Shown: positions 52,722-62,779 of the stretch, one piece after another
Numbering within the stretch: the stretch's first letter is position 1
How the letters are laid out: the number at the start of each line of letters is the position of its first letter
Assembly (NCBI GenBank): GCA_039961635.1
Contig: JABRWB010000037.1
Span: 19,282-83,281 of the forward strand
Length of the DNA: 64,000 nt
Direction of reading: 5' to 3'
Source of the DNA: a bacterium
GTDB lineage: Bacteria; 4484-113; JAGGVC01
The notes under the pieces: model-generated
What the model saw: only the letters and a program-made list of their open reading frames with translations
What the model was told of the DNA's origin: nothing
The model's database searches: none
Position numbers and translations under genes: made by a program

Positions 52722-54635
52722 TCAATTCAACCACCCCGCCGCCCGGCGCCATTCAAACAAATGCTCCAACACGTAATCCGGATGCAGCCGCCGCCGGTAG
52801 CGGAACAATTCCTGCCCCGCGGTCAGCACCTGCCCGTGGCCTTCCAGCTCGCTGCGATACTGGAATCCCCAGTCGGGCGCGACTCCGAACCGCAGATCGG
52901 CGGGCGGGCCGTCGTCGTACAACGGAAGCGGTACGTAAAACGTAACGCCGCCCTCGATATTCGGATTGCCGGCGTCGTACGCGAAGAACGTGACCTCCAC
53001 CGGGCCGAAATAGCGCGTGGCTTCCACGCGCGCTCCCTTGTCCTCGAACTGGAACTGCCCCGCAACGATTCGGGCGGTCAGGTCGTAGTCCGGGAACCGC
53101 TTTTCGAACTTGCCCAGCGCCTGCATGAATTCCGCATCCGTGGTCTCGTCGCGCGTCCACGCTATGTTTCCGCCAAGAACAGCGTCGAAGCTGTCAATGT
53201 CCGCTTCGGCTTCAAGCTGCGCGCCGGTAAGGTCAATTCCGAAAATCCCCGCCTTTGCGAGCACGCTCACTCCGCCGGGGCGTCCGCCCCATCCGAGCCA
53301 GACGCGCTCCGTGTTGAAATCGTCAACCTCGCTCAAGTTGTTGTTGATGACGTAGCTGAAACGGCCGCGCGCGGAGAAGCCGTATCCGATTTCGAACTCC
53401 GGATCGATGAACGCGGATACGCGCTGGCGGAACGGCCCCAGCGCGCGCCCGAAGTCGATGTCCAGCCCTGGGCGCAAAAAGATGTCGGCCTTGCCCCCGC
53501 TGCGGTTCTCGGTGCGCACACCCGCAGGGATTGGCGCTTCCCTGTGCCTGTTTACGGTCACCTGCGCGCGGAACGACGCTTCGTCAATCTCGCCGCGCGC
53601 GAACGCAAGAATCGCATCCGGCGGCGCGACGAAATCCAAGTGAGGCATTCCGTCTATCTGCGCGACCACGCGCACGCGCTCCGCTTCCCGCGGCGCGTGC
53701 ATCGCGGAAAGGATGCCGACCGCGGCCAGCGCGCGTTCCTCCAGCAGGAACCGCCGGTTCTCGTAATAGACGACCAGCTCGCCGTCTTGCAGGAAAGCTC
53801 GCACATTTTCGAATCCTTCGTCCGCGAGCGCCTCGGCGAGAATCCGCGGATCGGCCTGACTGCTTCCGGATTCCAGCCGCGCAATCGGACGCTTCGGTTC
53901 GGTTGGCTTTCTGCGCTCGTACTCGGTCAGGTCGAAGCGCGCTGTGATTCCAGCGCCGAATTCTTCGCCGCCCAGGCTCGAAACGGAAAGCGACAGCCAG
54001 TCCCACGGCGAATAGCGCAACCCCGCGTTCCAGTCTTCGGTGTCGTACTCGCCCAAAAGATGCAACCGTGGCGCGGGCTCCCAGTCCACTCCCCCGAATA
54101 CGCCGTCGAAGTTGTCGCTGCCCGCACCCAGCGTAACCTTGAGCGTATCGAAAAACGTCTTGTCCACCGCGCCGTAAAACGACTTTTGGTATTGGGATTC
54201 GCCTCCCAGATCGGTTACGCCAGCGGCGAACGAAAATCCGTTGTAATCCGCGACGGGCTGAATCTTTGCGCTTACCGTTCTGTCCTTCGCGTCGCCGTAT
54301 CCGGGAATAATCGGCTCGGTGTAATCCGGAAAGCGCGCCATCCTGCCCGTCAACTCCAGGTGAGGCAGGAAACCGATGTTGACGAAATGATTCCACTGCT
54401 CCTCGCCGATGAACGTGTCCGAGCCGCGGTTGTATTCGTTCGCCCCGAATCCAAAATAGACCCAGCCGTCCGGCGAAACCTGCGCGTCGGGAATGTTAAT
54501 GAGTCCTGTAACACCTTCCAGATTGGGCTCCGAAAACGCCGCCGCGGCGCATAAGTTAATAATGAAAAGGATCGATGTTGCGGAAAGGATGCGCGCCCCC
54601 GTCCCGGAGGACGTGCGGCCTTCGGTTTTCGTCAA
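52722..54635 (-). CDS. YjbH-like exopolysaccharide outer-membrane protein
   Basis: 637 residues. A signal peptide (ILSATSILFIINLCAAAAFS) precedes PNLEGVTGLINIPDAQVSPDGWVYFGFG, the diagnostic start of the YjbH/DUF940 family. Repeated amphipathic beta strands follow (HFVNIGFLPHLELTGRMARF, GFSFAAGVTDLGGE, LKVTLGAGSDNFDGVFGGVDWEP), so it probably forms an outer-membrane barrel. The end, WGFQYRSELEGHGQVLTAGQELFRYRRRLHPDYVLEH, is typical too. In enterobacteria YjbEFGH takes part in exopolysaccharide export; YjbE, F and G are not seen here. TTG 54635 is taken as start since GGAG lies 6 bases before it and the signal peptide then has normal length. mfd ends 84 bases upstream. Confidence 0.75.
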   Translation of the reverse strand: MTKTEGRTSSGTGARILSATSILFIINLCAAAAFSEPNLEGVTGLINIPDAQVSPDGWVYFGFGANEYNRGSDTFIGEEQWNHFVNIGFLPHLELTGRMARFPDYTEPIIPGYGDAKDRTVSAKIQPVADYNGFSFAAGVTDLGGESQYQKSFYGAVDKTFFDTLKVTLGAGSDNFDGVFGGVDWEPAPRLHLLGEYDTEDWNAGLRYSPWDWLSLSVSSLGGEEFGAGITARFDLTEYERRKPTEPKRPIARLESGSSQADPRILAEALADEGFENVRAFLQDGELVVYYENRRFLLEERALAAVGILSAMHAPREAERVRVVAQIDGMPHLDFVAPPDAILAFARGEIDEASFRAQVTVNRHREAPIPAGVRTENRSGGKADIFLRPGLDIDFGRALGPFRQRVSAFIDPEFEIGYGFSARGRFSYVINNNLSEVDDFNTERVWLGWGGRPGGVSVLAKAGIFGIDLTGAQLEAEADIDSFDAVLGGNIAWTRDETTDAEFMQALGKFEKRFPDYDLTARIVAGQFQFEDKGARVEATRYFGPVEVTFFAYDAGNPNIEGGVTFYVPLPLYDDGPPADLRFGVAPDWGFQYRSELEGHGQVLTAGQELFRYRRRLHPDYVLEHLFEWRRAAGWLN

Positions 54636-54719
54636 TGTTTTCTCCGGCAAACCCAATGGCGGATTGAGTCTAACATATTCATGCAACGCGTGCGGTGGCT
54701 CCTCGCCGATTGGTACCCG

Positions 54720-57700
54720 CTACCTCTTTTCAGCAAGCGCGCGCATTCTGCCCAAAAACACCTTTATTTTGTCCAATGCGTCTTCCCCCATTCGAAGCGC
54801 AAAAAGTATCGAACCGTCCGTTGATACTTCGGCTTTGCCGTCGAGCAAAGTGATCCGGTTCGCCCACGCGGGGCGCCCCGAATGGAATTTGAATTTGAAC
54901 TTTTCGCGGGCCGGCAGGTATTCGATGTTCGACACTCCGCATGCTTCCGCAGCTATTTTGACTTCGATGCCACCTATCAAATTTTCGACCTCCGCAGGAA
55001 GCGCACCGAACCTGTCCTCAAGCTCGGTACGCAAATCATTTACTTCGCCATCCTTAAGGCGGGCGATCCTGCGCAGAATGTCAAGCCGGATAATCGAATC
55101 CTCGATGTAATCATGCGGAATGTACGCCGATATCGGAATATCAATCATGCATCCTTCCGGCTCTTCCTCCATCGCGTCCAGGAATTCGTCCTCGCTGAAT
55201 TCGCCCTCGGAATCCAGTTCTTCTTTCAGCTTTTCCATCGAATTCGTCAACATTTCGAAGTAATAGTCGAATCCGACGGTCGCCGCCAGGCCGCTTTGTT
55301 CCTCGCCGAATACATTGCCCGCGCCGCGCAGCCGCAGGTCGCTCTGCGCGATTTCGTACCCCGCCCCCAGATACGCGTAGTTGTAAATCGAGTGCAGCCT
55401 GCTCTGGGCATCCTCCGAAAGCGAGCGAGCGGGATCATGATAAAAGTACGCGTACGCCTGGACGTGGCTGCGCCCCACCCTGCCCCGAAGCTGGTGCATC
55501 TGGGACAAGCCCAGATACTCCGCGTGCTGGACGATTAGCGTGTTCACGTTCGGAATATCCAGTCCGTTTTCGATGATCGTCGTCGCAAGAAGGATGTTGT
55601 ACGCGCCCATCGAAAAAGCGTTCATAATTTCTTCAAGTTTGTCCTCTTTCATTCGGCCGTGTCCGACGATGATTTTCGCCTCCGGTACGAGCTTTTCGAG
55701 TTCCGATCGGAAGACATCTATGTCCGCGATCCTGTTGTGAAGGAAATACACCTGGCCGCCCCTCCCGATTTCCTTCAAAATGGCGTCGCGCACGAGCGTT
55801 TCGTTGTACTCGCCCACATAAGTCCGCACGGGCTTGCGGTCAACCGGCGCGGTTTCGATAAGCGACACGTCGCGCAGCCCGACGAGCGACATATGCAGCG
55901 TGCGCGGAATGGGCGTCGCGGTCAGCGTGAGAACATCCACCCCTGGATTTCTCATCTTCAACCGCTCTTTTTGTTTGACTCCGAACCGCTGTTCTTCGTC
56001 TATTACGAGCAATCCGAGCCTCGGAAACTTCACATCCGCGGAAAGGGCGCGGTGCGTTCCGATAACTACGTCTACTTTGCCCTTTGCAATGTCGGCGGCG
56101 ATCCGCTTTTGATCCGCGTCGGATAAAAACCGAGAGAGCATTTCGACGCGAAATGGAAACGCGGCGAACCGCCTCCGGAAAGTGTGATAGTGCTGATCCG
56201 CGAGCACCGTCGTCGGACACATCACGAGCACCTGCTTGTTATTAAGGCACGCGAGAAACGCGGCGCGCAGCGCGACTTCGGTTTTCCCGAAACCGACATC
56301 GCCGCATATCAGCCTGTCCATCGGCTTGGCCGCGGCCATGTCGTTGTACACGGCGCCCCATGCTTCGTATTGATCCGGCGTCAGCTCGTACGGGAATCCG
56401 TTTTCGAATTCCGCCATCCAGTTGTCGACGCCGACGAATGAGTGACCTTGCATCCTTTCCCGCTTGCGATAAAGCTGGTAAAGCCTAAGCGCAAGCTTGA
56501 TCGCCTCCTGGCGCACCTTGCGTTTGGTTTTCTGCCATTGCTTCCTGCCGAGACTGTTCAACTTGGGCGGCGAGCCGTCGTACCGGTACTGGCGCAGCCG
56601 GTCCAGCTGGTCCACCGGGACGTACAACTTGTCTCTGCCTTCGTACTCGATTTGTACATAGCTGCGCTTGATGCCGCCAAGCTCCTGATCCGTCAGCGCG
56701 ACGAACCTCCCCACCCCGTAGTCCACGTGAACGACGTAATCCCCGACCTTGATTTCTTCAAGCGAGCGCAGACCGGATTTTTCGAACCGCTTCGGCTTGC
56801 GGTAAACGGCCTCTTCGATTTCACCGAATATTTCCGCGTCGGTCAACAGCATCCCCTGTCCCGGCAGCGTGAATCCTCCGGGCAGGATCGCGTTTTCGAT
56901 GGCGGCTACCGCGATTTCTTCCTCGATAAGCCTCTCGCGCAGCCGTTCTGCAAACTGGCTTGCAATCCAGACTTCGCTCGTCCCGCCGCCGAGCTTGCGC
57001 AGTCCGTCCGGCAGCGCGCCGAGCGAATACTGCGACGACGACGGCGTGCCGAATGAAAGATCCGAGCCTTCGAAAGACAAATGCCGCCGATCGAAAGAGG
57101 AAGTAAAGAGGGTTGAAATTCCCGGCCTCGATTCGACCGATGCGATTACCGCGCCTGCGTCGGCGCGGTCCGGGATCGCGTAGTAATCGTCGAAATCGGC
57201 AAACGTCAGCGCGCCTTTCCGCCATTCGCGGAATCTCTCTCGCCAGAACCGCTCGTAGGTTTTCAGCTCGCCCGAAACCAGCGTTTCGTCGTGGACGAAA
57301 ACCAGCGCTCCCTGCGGGAGATAATCCAGAAACGTCGCGCCGCCCGAAAGTATCGGCGAGTAAATCTCGTAACGCGGCGACTGCCGGTTTTCCGCGATCC
57401 TCGCAATATCCTCTTTCGCCGCCTGCTCCAATCCCGCCGCGGAGCCGGGCAGCCTTGCCGCGAATTCCCTCAAGTACGCGGCGAGCAGCTTCTCAAGCTT
57501 CGACGCGCCGTCTTCGGCATCTCCTGTGTCAAGCTGGACGACCGGAAGCACTACCGCTTCGGCCGCGGCCTCGAAGCTTCGCTGGGTCGACGGCTCGAAC
57601 CGGCTCATCTCGTCGATATCGTCACCGAAAAAGTCGATGCGCACCGGATTTTGATCGCCGATGGGAAACACATCCAAAAGCCCGCCGCGAACCGCGTACT

Positions 57701-58256
57701 CGCCCGGCTCCATTACCATCGTTTTGCGCTCGTATCCGAACCTGTCCAGCGTCAAGCAAACCGCGTCGCGCCCTGCGGACTTGCCGCATTTGAGATGAAG
57801 TCTCGACGCGCGCACCTTGTCCGGATGCGGAATCTTTTTGAACAGCGCTTGGACGCACGTGAAAATCAATTTAGCATTTCCGCGTAAAAGCGCGTCCTCG
57901 GCGGCGCGCCTCGCGCCCGTTACGTCCACATCCGGCGGCGTGAAATCGAAAAGGTTCGACGGCTCGAAATCGGGATAAACAAGAAAATCCTTTTCGTCCT
58001 CCACTTTCCCCGAATACAGCCTGTACGCCGCGATGCAGTGCGCGCGCATTCTCTCCGCTTCGCGGTTCGACTCGCAGACAATCAAGACGGGAGATACTCG
58101 CTTCGCAAACGCCAAATAGGAAAGAAGAAATTGCCTTGCGGAGCCGCGCACGTTGGCGATTTCTAACGCGCCGCCGCCTCCCATTCCGATTTTCTCCAGG
58201 AAACCGGAAAGGGATGCGCCGAAATGCCCGTCAAGCCTGTTGCGAAGTCTGTGCAA
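54720..58256 (-). CDS. mfd: Transcription-repair coupling factor Mfd
   Basis: 1178 residues, full length. The N-terminal UvrB-like part contains PPDVDVTGARRAAEDALL, and FEPSTQRSFEAAAE-type text. The RNA-polymerase interaction domain starts near LRSLEEIKVGDYVVHVDYGVGRFVALTDQELGGIKRSYVQIEYEGRDKLYVPVDQL. The translocase has GDVGFGKTEVALRAAF (Walker A), DEEQRFGVKQKE (DEEQ box), LTLTATPIPRTLHMSL and the later TTIIENGLDIPNVNTLI and QLRGRVGRS motifs. It frees stalled RNA polymerase at DNA damage and recruits UvrA/UvrB. The start is TTG 58256, 9 bases after TATAGT, without a ribosome site. uvrB is 4 kb away. Confidence 0.97.
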   Translation of the reverse strand: MHRLRNRLDGHFGASLSGFLEKIGMGGGGALEIANVRGSARQFLLSYLAFAKRVSPVLIVCESNREAERMRAHCIAAYRLYSGKVEDEKDFLVYPDFEPSNLFDFTPPDVDVTGARRAAEDALLRGNAKLIFTCVQALFKKIPHPDKVRASRLHLKCGKSAGRDAVCLTLDRFGYERKTMVMEPGEYAVRGGLLDVFPIGDQNPVRIDFFGDDIDEMSRFEPSTQRSFEAAAEAVVLPVVQLDTGDAEDGASKLEKLLAAYLREFAARLPGSAAGLEQAAKEDIARIAENRQSPRYEIYSPILSGGATFLDYLPQGALVFVHDETLVSGELKTYERFWRERFREWRKGALTFADFDDYYAIPDRADAGAVIASVESRPGISTLFTSSFDRRHLSFEGSDLSFGTPSSSQYSLGALPDGLRKLGGGTSEVWIASQFAERLRERLIEEEIAVAAIENAILPGGFTLPGQGMLLTDAEIFGEIEEAVYRKPKRFEKSGLRSLEEIKVGDYVVHVDYGVGRFVALTDQELGGIKRSYVQIEYEGRDKLYVPVDQLDRLRQYRYDGSPPKLNSLGRKQWQKTKRKVRQEAIKLALRLYQLYRKRERMQGHSFVGVDNWMAEFENGFPYELTPDQYEAWGAVYNDMAAAKPMDRLICGDVGFGKTEVALRAAFLACLNNKQVLVMCPTTVLADQHYHTFRRRFAAFPFRVEMLSRFLSDADQKRIAADIAKGKVDVVIGTHRALSADVKFPRLGLLVIDEEQRFGVKQKERLKMRNPGVDVLTLTATPIPRTLHMSLVGLRDVSLIETAPVDRKPVRTYVGEYNETLVRDAILKEIGRGGQVYFLHNRIADIDVFRSELEKLVPEAKIIVGHGRMKEDKLEEIMNAFSMGAYNILLATTIIENGLDIPNVNTLIVQHAEYLGLSQMHQLRGRVGRSHVQAYAYFYHDPARSLSEDAQSRLHSIYNYAYLGAGYEIAQSDLRLRGAGNVFGEEQSGLAATVGFDYYFEMLTNSMEKLKEELDSEGEFSEDEFLDAMEEEPEGCMIDIPISAYIPHDYIEDSIIRLDILRRIARLKDGEVNDLRTELEDRFGALPAEVENLIGGIEVKIAAEACGVSNIEYLPAREKFKFKFHSGRPAWANRITLLDGKAEVSTDGSILFALRMGEDALDKIKVFLGRMRALAEKR

Positions 58257-58265
58257 CGGAGCGAT

Positions 58266-58271
58266 ACTATA
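58266..58271 (-). promoter_or_regulatory. -10 box 9 bases before mfd
   Basis: TATAGT on the minus strand, 9 bases, TTG 58256; no Shine-Dalgarno sequence. Confidence 0.4.
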
Positions 58272-58284
58272 CTCCCGCCGCTGA

Positions 58285-58290
58285 TATAAT
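58285..58290 (+). promoter_or_regulatory. -10 box of the DUF502 gene
   Basis: Extended -10 TGA-TATAAT, 28 bases before ATG 58319, with CGGAG as ribosome site. It faces away from the mfd promoter. Confidence 0.5.
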
Positions 58291-58318
58291 CCCTCAACTT
58301 CGCAATTCGGAGCATCAA

Positions 58319-58984
58319 ATGAAGCACACTCTCCGTGTTCTCGCCGGCAATTTCCTTAGCGGTCTCGTGACGCTGCTCCCGCTCGTCATCACCGTGTTTC
58401 TGGTCGGATGGATTTACGGCAAGGCCGCTCAACTATTCGGCCGGACGTCGTCCCTCGGTCAGGCGCTGTCAACGCTGGCGGACAGCCTGAATCTGCCGAC
58501 AAACCTTACAATCGCTCTTGCTTATCTGCTGATAATCCTGCTCATCATCCTGGTCGGCGCGTTCGCGTCGCGCACCGCGCGAAACACCGTCGCCGAATGG
58601 ATCAAGAATCTGGTCGTCCGGTTCCCGGTCATCAGCAGCATTTACAACTCCGCGGAGCAGATCGTCGGCATATTCAACAAACGCAAGGACGACCCCGCCG
58701 CGGCAAGCCAGGTGATCCTCTTCCGGTTCGCAAACTCGCTTTTGCTCGGACTATTGCCCTCGTCCGATCCGATTCACATAGACGGCAGGCCTTATTTTAT
58801 GGTGTACTACCCCGCGACGCCGGTGCCGATGAGCGGCCAGAATTTCCTCATCCCCGCATCGGAAGTATACGCGACCGGCCTGAAATTCGAGGACATGACC
58901 AAGGTTCTTGTTTCAATCGGCGCGATCGCCCCGGAAATACTTGGAGACGATATGAAACTCAGGCCGGTGCTTGATGCCGCATAG
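58319..58984 (+). CDS. DUF502 family membrane protein
   Basis: 221 residues. Two transmembrane helices are clear: FLSGLVTLLPLVITVFLVGWIYG and IALAYLLIILLIILVGAFASR. The signature GLVTLLPLVITVFLV at the start and VVRFPVISSIYNSAEQIVGIF after the second helix identify the DUF502 family (COG2928), whose function is unknown. A C-terminal soluble beta domain (VMVYYPATPVPMSGQNFLIPASEVY-like text) lies in the cytoplasm or periplasm. ATG 58319 with CGGAG upstream is the start. The aldehyde dehydrogenase gene follows 11 bases later, so they form an operon. Confidence 0.88.
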   Translation: MKHTLRVLAGNFLSGLVTLLPLVITVFLVGWIYGKAAQLFGRTSSLGQALSTLADSLNLPTNLTIALAYLLIILLIILVGAFASRTARNTVAEWIKNLVVRFPVISSIYNSAEQIVGIFNKRKDDPAAASQVILFRFANSLLLGLLPSSDPIHIDGRPYFMVYYPATPVPMSGQNFLIPASEVYATGLKFEDMTKVLVSIGAIAPEILGDDMKLRPVLDAA

Positions 58985-58995
58985 GAGCATACTTT

Positions 58996-60441
58996 ATGGC
59001 AACCGAACAATCTTTCAACATTCCGGATTATCCGAACATTATCGCGGGCGAGGAATCCGCGGAGGGCGGGCGCGTTATCATCCGCAATCCGTACGATCTC
59101 TCCCCGCTCGGCGCGGTGTTCGATGCGACTCCCGCCGAAGCGGAACGCGCCATCGCCGCGGCGCACCGCGCGTTCGAAAAAACAAGGCGCATACCCGCTC
59201 ACGAGCGCAAGGCGATCCTTACCAGGCTTCGCGACCTCGTTCTTTGGCACGCCCCCAAATTCGCCGAGCTGCTCTGCCGCGAGAACGCAAAGCCAATCGC
59301 GCTCTGCCGCGCCGAGCTTGCCCGCGTCGCCGACACGCTCACGCTTTCCGCGGAGGAGGCAGGCAGGCTTACGGGCGAGTTCCTTCCGTTCGATTCCGCG
59401 CCCGGCGGCGAAGGGCGGTTCGGCATCGCCCGCCGCTTCCCGCTCGGCCCCGTCGCCGCGATCACGCCGTTCAACTTCCCGCTGAATTTGCTGGCGCACA
59501 AGATCGGCCCCGCGCTCGCCGTCGGAGCGCCCGTCGTCCACAAGCCCTGCGTACAGGCGCCGCTGACCGCGTTCGAGTTCGCGCGGCTCGTTTACGAATC
59601 GGGCTGGCCGCAGGACGCGTACAGCGTGATTTACGCGCAGCCGGACGCAGCGCAGCTCCTCGTCACCGACGGGCGCATCAAAGTGCTCTCGTTCACAGGC
59701 AGCGACGCGGTCGGCTGGAAGCTGAAATCGCTCGCCGGAAAAAAGCGCGTTCTGCTGGAGCTCGGCGGAAGCGCGAGCTGCATAATCGAGCCGGACATGC
59801 CGGACCGGGATACGGCGCTGTCGCGCTGCGTGAACGGGGCGTTCGCGTACAGCGGCCAGGTGTGCATCAGCATCCAGCGGCTGATGGTGAGCGATGAGAT
59901 TTACGACACGTTTGTCCCGCAATTCGTCGAGCGCGCGAAAAAGCTGACGCTGGGCGACCCGATGAGTCAAGACACGAGTATCGGCCCCGTGATTGACGAC
60001 TCGGCGGCGGAGCGCATCGAAAAATGGGTGCGGGAAGCGGAGGCTGCGGGCGCGCGAATCCTGACGGGCAAATATCTGGGAAACCGTATGTTCGAGCCGT
60101 ACATACTTGAAAACGTACCGGCAACCTGCGAGCTTGGCTGCAACGAAATTTTCGGCCCGGTCGTCGCGCTGTACCGATACGGGACGCTGGACGAAGCGAT
60201 TGCGCTGACGAACGCGAGCCGCTACGGCCTGCAATCCGGGCTGTTCACGTCGAACATATCAAAAGCGTTCCGCGCGTTCGAGCAACTAGAAGTGGGCGGA
60301 CTGATGATAAACGAAGTCCCCGGCTGGCGTACAGACGGGATGCCCTACGGCGGCACGAAGGATTCCGGCGTGGGACGCGAAGGCCCTCGCTACGCAATCG
60401 AGGACTACACCGAAATAAGACTTTTGGCCATCAAGCAGTAA
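58996..60441 (+). CDS. NAD(P)-dependent aldehyde dehydrogenase
   Basis: 481 residues, normal length for the superfamily. PLGPVAAITPFNFPLNLLAHKIGPALAVGAPVVHKP is the cofactor-binding block, SFTGSDAVGW the next, KKRVLLELGGSASCIIEPD carries the catalytic Glu and NGAFAYSGQVCISIQR the catalytic Cys. MPYGGTKDSGVGREGPRYAIEDYTE closes the protein. The wording is closest to the lactaldehyde / glyceraldehyde-3-phosphate (GapN-like) branch rather than betaine aldehyde dehydrogenases. The substrate cannot be fixed. TAGGAG precedes ATG 58996. It converges on uvrB with 5 bases between the stop codons. Confidence 0.92.
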   Translation: MATEQSFNIPDYPNIIAGEESAEGGRVIIRNPYDLSPLGAVFDATPAEAERAIAAAHRAFEKTRRIPAHERKAILTRLRDLVLWHAPKFAELLCRENAKPIALCRAELARVADTLTLSAEEAGRLTGEFLPFDSAPGGEGRFGIARRFPLGPVAAITPFNFPLNLLAHKIGPALAVGAPVVHKPCVQAPLTAFEFARLVYESGWPQDAYSVIYAQPDAAQLLVTDGRIKVLSFTGSDAVGWKLKSLAGKKRVLLELGGSASCIIEPDMPDRDTALSRCVNGAFAYSGQVCISIQRLMVSDEIYDTFVPQFVERAKKLTLGDPMSQDTSIGPVIDDSAAERIEKWVREAEAAGARILTGKYLGNRMFEPYILENVPATCELGCNEIFGPVVALYRYGTLDEAIALTNASRYGLQSGLFTSNISKAFRAFEQLEVGGLMINEVPGWRTDGMPYGGTKDSGVGREGPRYAIEDYTEIRLLAIKQ

Positions 60442-60446
60442 GCGAT

Positions 60447-62501
60447 TTACCTCACCTTCTCCCGAAGTTTCTTCCCGCTTTCCGCCTCGACTTTTTTTCG
60501 CAGCGTCGTTTGGAGACCCTTCATTTGATCGCGAAGCTCGGCGGCCTTTTCGAATTCGAGAACCTCCGCGTATTTCTTCATCTGAACCTCGATTTCGTCT
60601 ATTGTAACCATCAGTTCGCCGATCGAAAGACCCGCCCCGGGCACGTCGGTTGGATCCGCACCCGCCTTTTTGATTACACGGAGATTCGCTTCCTCCAGTT
60701 CATCGGATATCGCCTTTATCGCCTTTTCTATGCTCTTCGGCGTGATTCCGTGGAGCTTGTTGTACTCCAATTGTTTTTCCCGGCGGCGGTTTGCCTCGCC
60801 GATCGCGCGCGCCATGCTGGGCGTCATCTCGTCGGCGTAAAGCAGCACCCGGCCCCTGACGTTGCGGGCGGCGCGGCCCATCGTCTGGATCAGGCTTTTG
60901 TCCGAGCGCAGGAAGCCCTCCTTGTCCGCGTCCAGGATCGCGACGAGCGATACCTCCGGCAGGTCGAGACCTTCGCGCAACAGGTTGATTCCGACGACGA
61001 TGTCGTAAGTTCCGAGGCGCAAATCTTTTAGAATGCGGATGCGCTCGACGGTGTCCACTTCGCTGTGCAAGTACTGCACTTTGAATCCGAGGTTTGAAAG
61101 ATACTCGGACAGGTTTTCCGCCATCTTCTTCGTCAGAGTCGTGACAAGAACGCGTTCGCCGCGCTCTATCGTGGCGCTGCATTCGCCGATCAGGTGGTCG
61201 ATTTGACCCTGCGAAGGATGCACCTCCACGGCGGGATCGACAAGTCCGGTAGGCCGGATGATTTGCTCGACAATCTGCGATGAATGCTCCAACTCGTACG
61301 GTCCGGGCGTCGCGGTCACAAAAATCGCCTGGCCGACGATTGCCTCCCACTCCTCGAATTTGAGGGGCCGGTTGTCGAGCGCCGAAGGCAGGCGGAAGCC
61401 GTAATCCACGAGCGTGGTTTTGCGGCTGCGGTCGCCGTTGTACATTCCATGCAGCTGCGGCAGTGTGACGTGGGACTCGTCCACAATCATCAGGAAGTCT
61501 TCGGGGAAGTATTCAAGCAAATTCGACGGCGTTTCTCCTGGCGCCTTTCCCGCAAGGTGGCGCGCGTAGTTCTCGATGCCTTTGCAGTATCCGATGTTGC
61601 GGATCATTTCGAGGTCGTACTTGGTGCGCTCCTTGAGCCGCTGGTATTCCAGCAGTTTGCCCTGTTCCCTGAAAAACTCCAGTCGCTCCGCAAGCTCGGA
61701 TTCGATATCGCGCAGCGCGAGGTCGATGCGCTCCGGCAGAAGCACGTAATGCGACGCGGGGAAAACGTAGGTGTATTCCGGCTCGGAGAGTACGCGTTTC
61801 GAGGCCGCGTCGATTTCGAAAAGAGCCTCGACCTGCTCGCCGTCGAACTCGATGCGCGTTATCACTTCCTTGTCCGCGCTGTAAATTTCGAGAATGTCGC
61901 CGCGGATGCGGAAAGTGCCGCGGACTAGATCGAAATTGTTGCGCATGTACTGCATGTCCACGAGCCGCCGGATGAGCTTCTCGCGCGGGTGTCGCTCGCC
62001 TTTCGCGAACTTGATCATCAGCTTCGCGTAGTCCTCCGGGCTGCCCAGGCCGTAGATGCATGAAACGCTTGCGACGACCAAAACGTCGCGGCGCGTCAAA
62101 AGCGCCTCGGTCGCGCTGTGGCGCAGCCGGTCGATTTCCTCGTTTATCGCGGAGTCCTTTTCGATGTATGTGTCCGTAGCCGGGACGTAAGCCTCCGGCT
62201 GGTAGTAGTCGTAATAAGAAACGAAATACTCGACGCAGTTTTCGGGGAAGAATTCGCGGAACTCCGCGCAGAGCTGCGCGGCGAGCGTCTTGTTGTGGCT
62301 GATGACGAGGGTTGGACGTTGGACGCGCTCGATTACGTTCGCGATCGTGTACGTCTTGCCGGAACCGGTGACGCCCATCAGGGTTTGGTACCGGTCGCCG
62401 CGCAGGACGCCGCGCGTCAAGGCGTCGATCGCCTCGGGCTGGTCCCCTGTCGGCGAATACGGCGCGACGAGCTTGAATTTGTCGGGGCGGCGCTCGGGCA
62501 T
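60447..62501 (-). CDS. uvrB: Excinuclease ABC subunit B
   Basis: 684 residues from ATG 62501. [24 protein letters not shown] opens the protein. Walker [12 protein letters not shown], the beta-hairpin region [36 protein letters not shown], the DESH box [12 protein letters not shown], and motifs V-VI ([32 protein letters not shown]) are intact. The UVR domain at the end ([25 protein letters not shown]) contacts UvrC. It verifies DNA damage in nucleotide excision repair. The start has TATAAT 9 bases upstream and no ribosome site; the longer upstream frame is not conserved. Confidence 0.98.
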   Translation of the reverse strand: MPERRPDKFKLVAPYSPTGDQPEAIDALTRGVLRGDRYQTLMGVTGSGKTYTIANVIERVQRPTLVISHNKTLAAQLCAEFREFFPENCVEYFVSYYDYYQPEAYVPATDTYIEKDSAINEEIDRLRHSATEALLTRRDVLVVASVSCIYGLGSPEDYAKLMIKFAKGERHPREKLIRRLVDMQYMRNNFDLVRGTFRIRGDILEIYSADKEVITRIEFDGEQVEALFEIDAASKRVLSEPEYTYVFPASHYVLLPERIDLALRDIESELAERLEFFREQGKLLEYQRLKERTKYDLEMIRNIGYCKGIENYARHLAGKAPGETPSNLLEYFPEDFLMIVDESHVTLPQLHGMYNGDRSRKTTLVDYGFRLPSALDNRPLKFEEWEAIVGQAIFVTATPGPYELEHSSQIVEQIIRPTGLVDPAVEVHPSQGQIDHLIGECSATIERGERVLVTTLTKKMAENLSEYLSNLGFKVQYLHSEVDTVERIRILKDLRLGTYDIVVGINLLREGLDLPEVSLVAILDADKEGFLRSDKSLIQTMGRAARNVRGRVLLYADEMTPSMARAIGEANRRREKQLEYNKLHGITPKSIEKAIKAISDELEEANLRVIKKAGADPTDVPGAGLSIGELMVTIDEIEVQMKKYAEVLEFEKAAELRDQMKGLQTTLRKKVEAESGKKLREKVR

Positions 62502-62510
62502 GGAACGCGG

Positions 62511-62516
62511 ATTATA
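62511..62516 (-). promoter_or_regulatory. -10 box 9 bases before uvrB
   Basis: TATAAT preceded by TGG (extended -10) on the minus strand, 9 bases, ATG 62501; no Shine-Dalgarno sequence. Confidence 0.5.
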
Positions 62517-62547
62517 CCACGAAACGAATGTGGAGGACTGGGCGAAT

Positions 62548-62778
62548 TCACCTGACGCCGGCGAATCGCCTAACCGTAATTTCGGTATTTTCGCCAGCCG
62601 AGGCGGCGATGGAATCATATATTGATTGTGATGTCGCCTCGTCCAGATAGGCCTCGCCGCAATTGTCGCAGACTTCGGCGGGAACTCCCCTGAAAATGAA
62701 GATTCCGCCGTTTTTTTCCAGCTTGACCGTGGTCTCGCCCAACTTGGTTTCACCGGTTTTGCAGATTACGCACTTCAT
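62548..62778 (-). CDS. YgiT-type zinc-finger protein (antitoxin-like)
   Basis: 76 residues with two CxxC pairs, [10 protein letters not shown] near the start and [12 protein letters not shown] near the middle, the pattern of the YgiT-type zinc-finger domain. In MqsA this domain sits before an HTH; here no HTH follows, as in many short YgiT proteins paired with DUF4258 proteins. It begins 1 base after the stop of the DUF4258 gene, with AGGAGG eleven bases before the ATG. The pair looks like a type II toxin-antitoxin-like module, in which this would be the antitoxin. Confidence 0.82.
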   Translation of the reverse strand: MKCVICKTGETKLGETTVKLEKNGGIFIFRGVPAEVCDNCGEAYLDEATSQSIYDSIAASAGENTEITVRRFAGVR

Positions 62779-62779
62779 T

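Noticed and set aside
52719-54554. 611-codon open frame antisense to the yjbH-like gene
   Set aside because: Composition is Arg/Ala-rich and unlike a folded protein; the minus strand gives a clear YjbH family protein.
58807-60234. 475-codon open frame antisense to the aldehyde dehydrogenase gene
   Set aside because: No motif, and the other strand encodes a complete enzyme.
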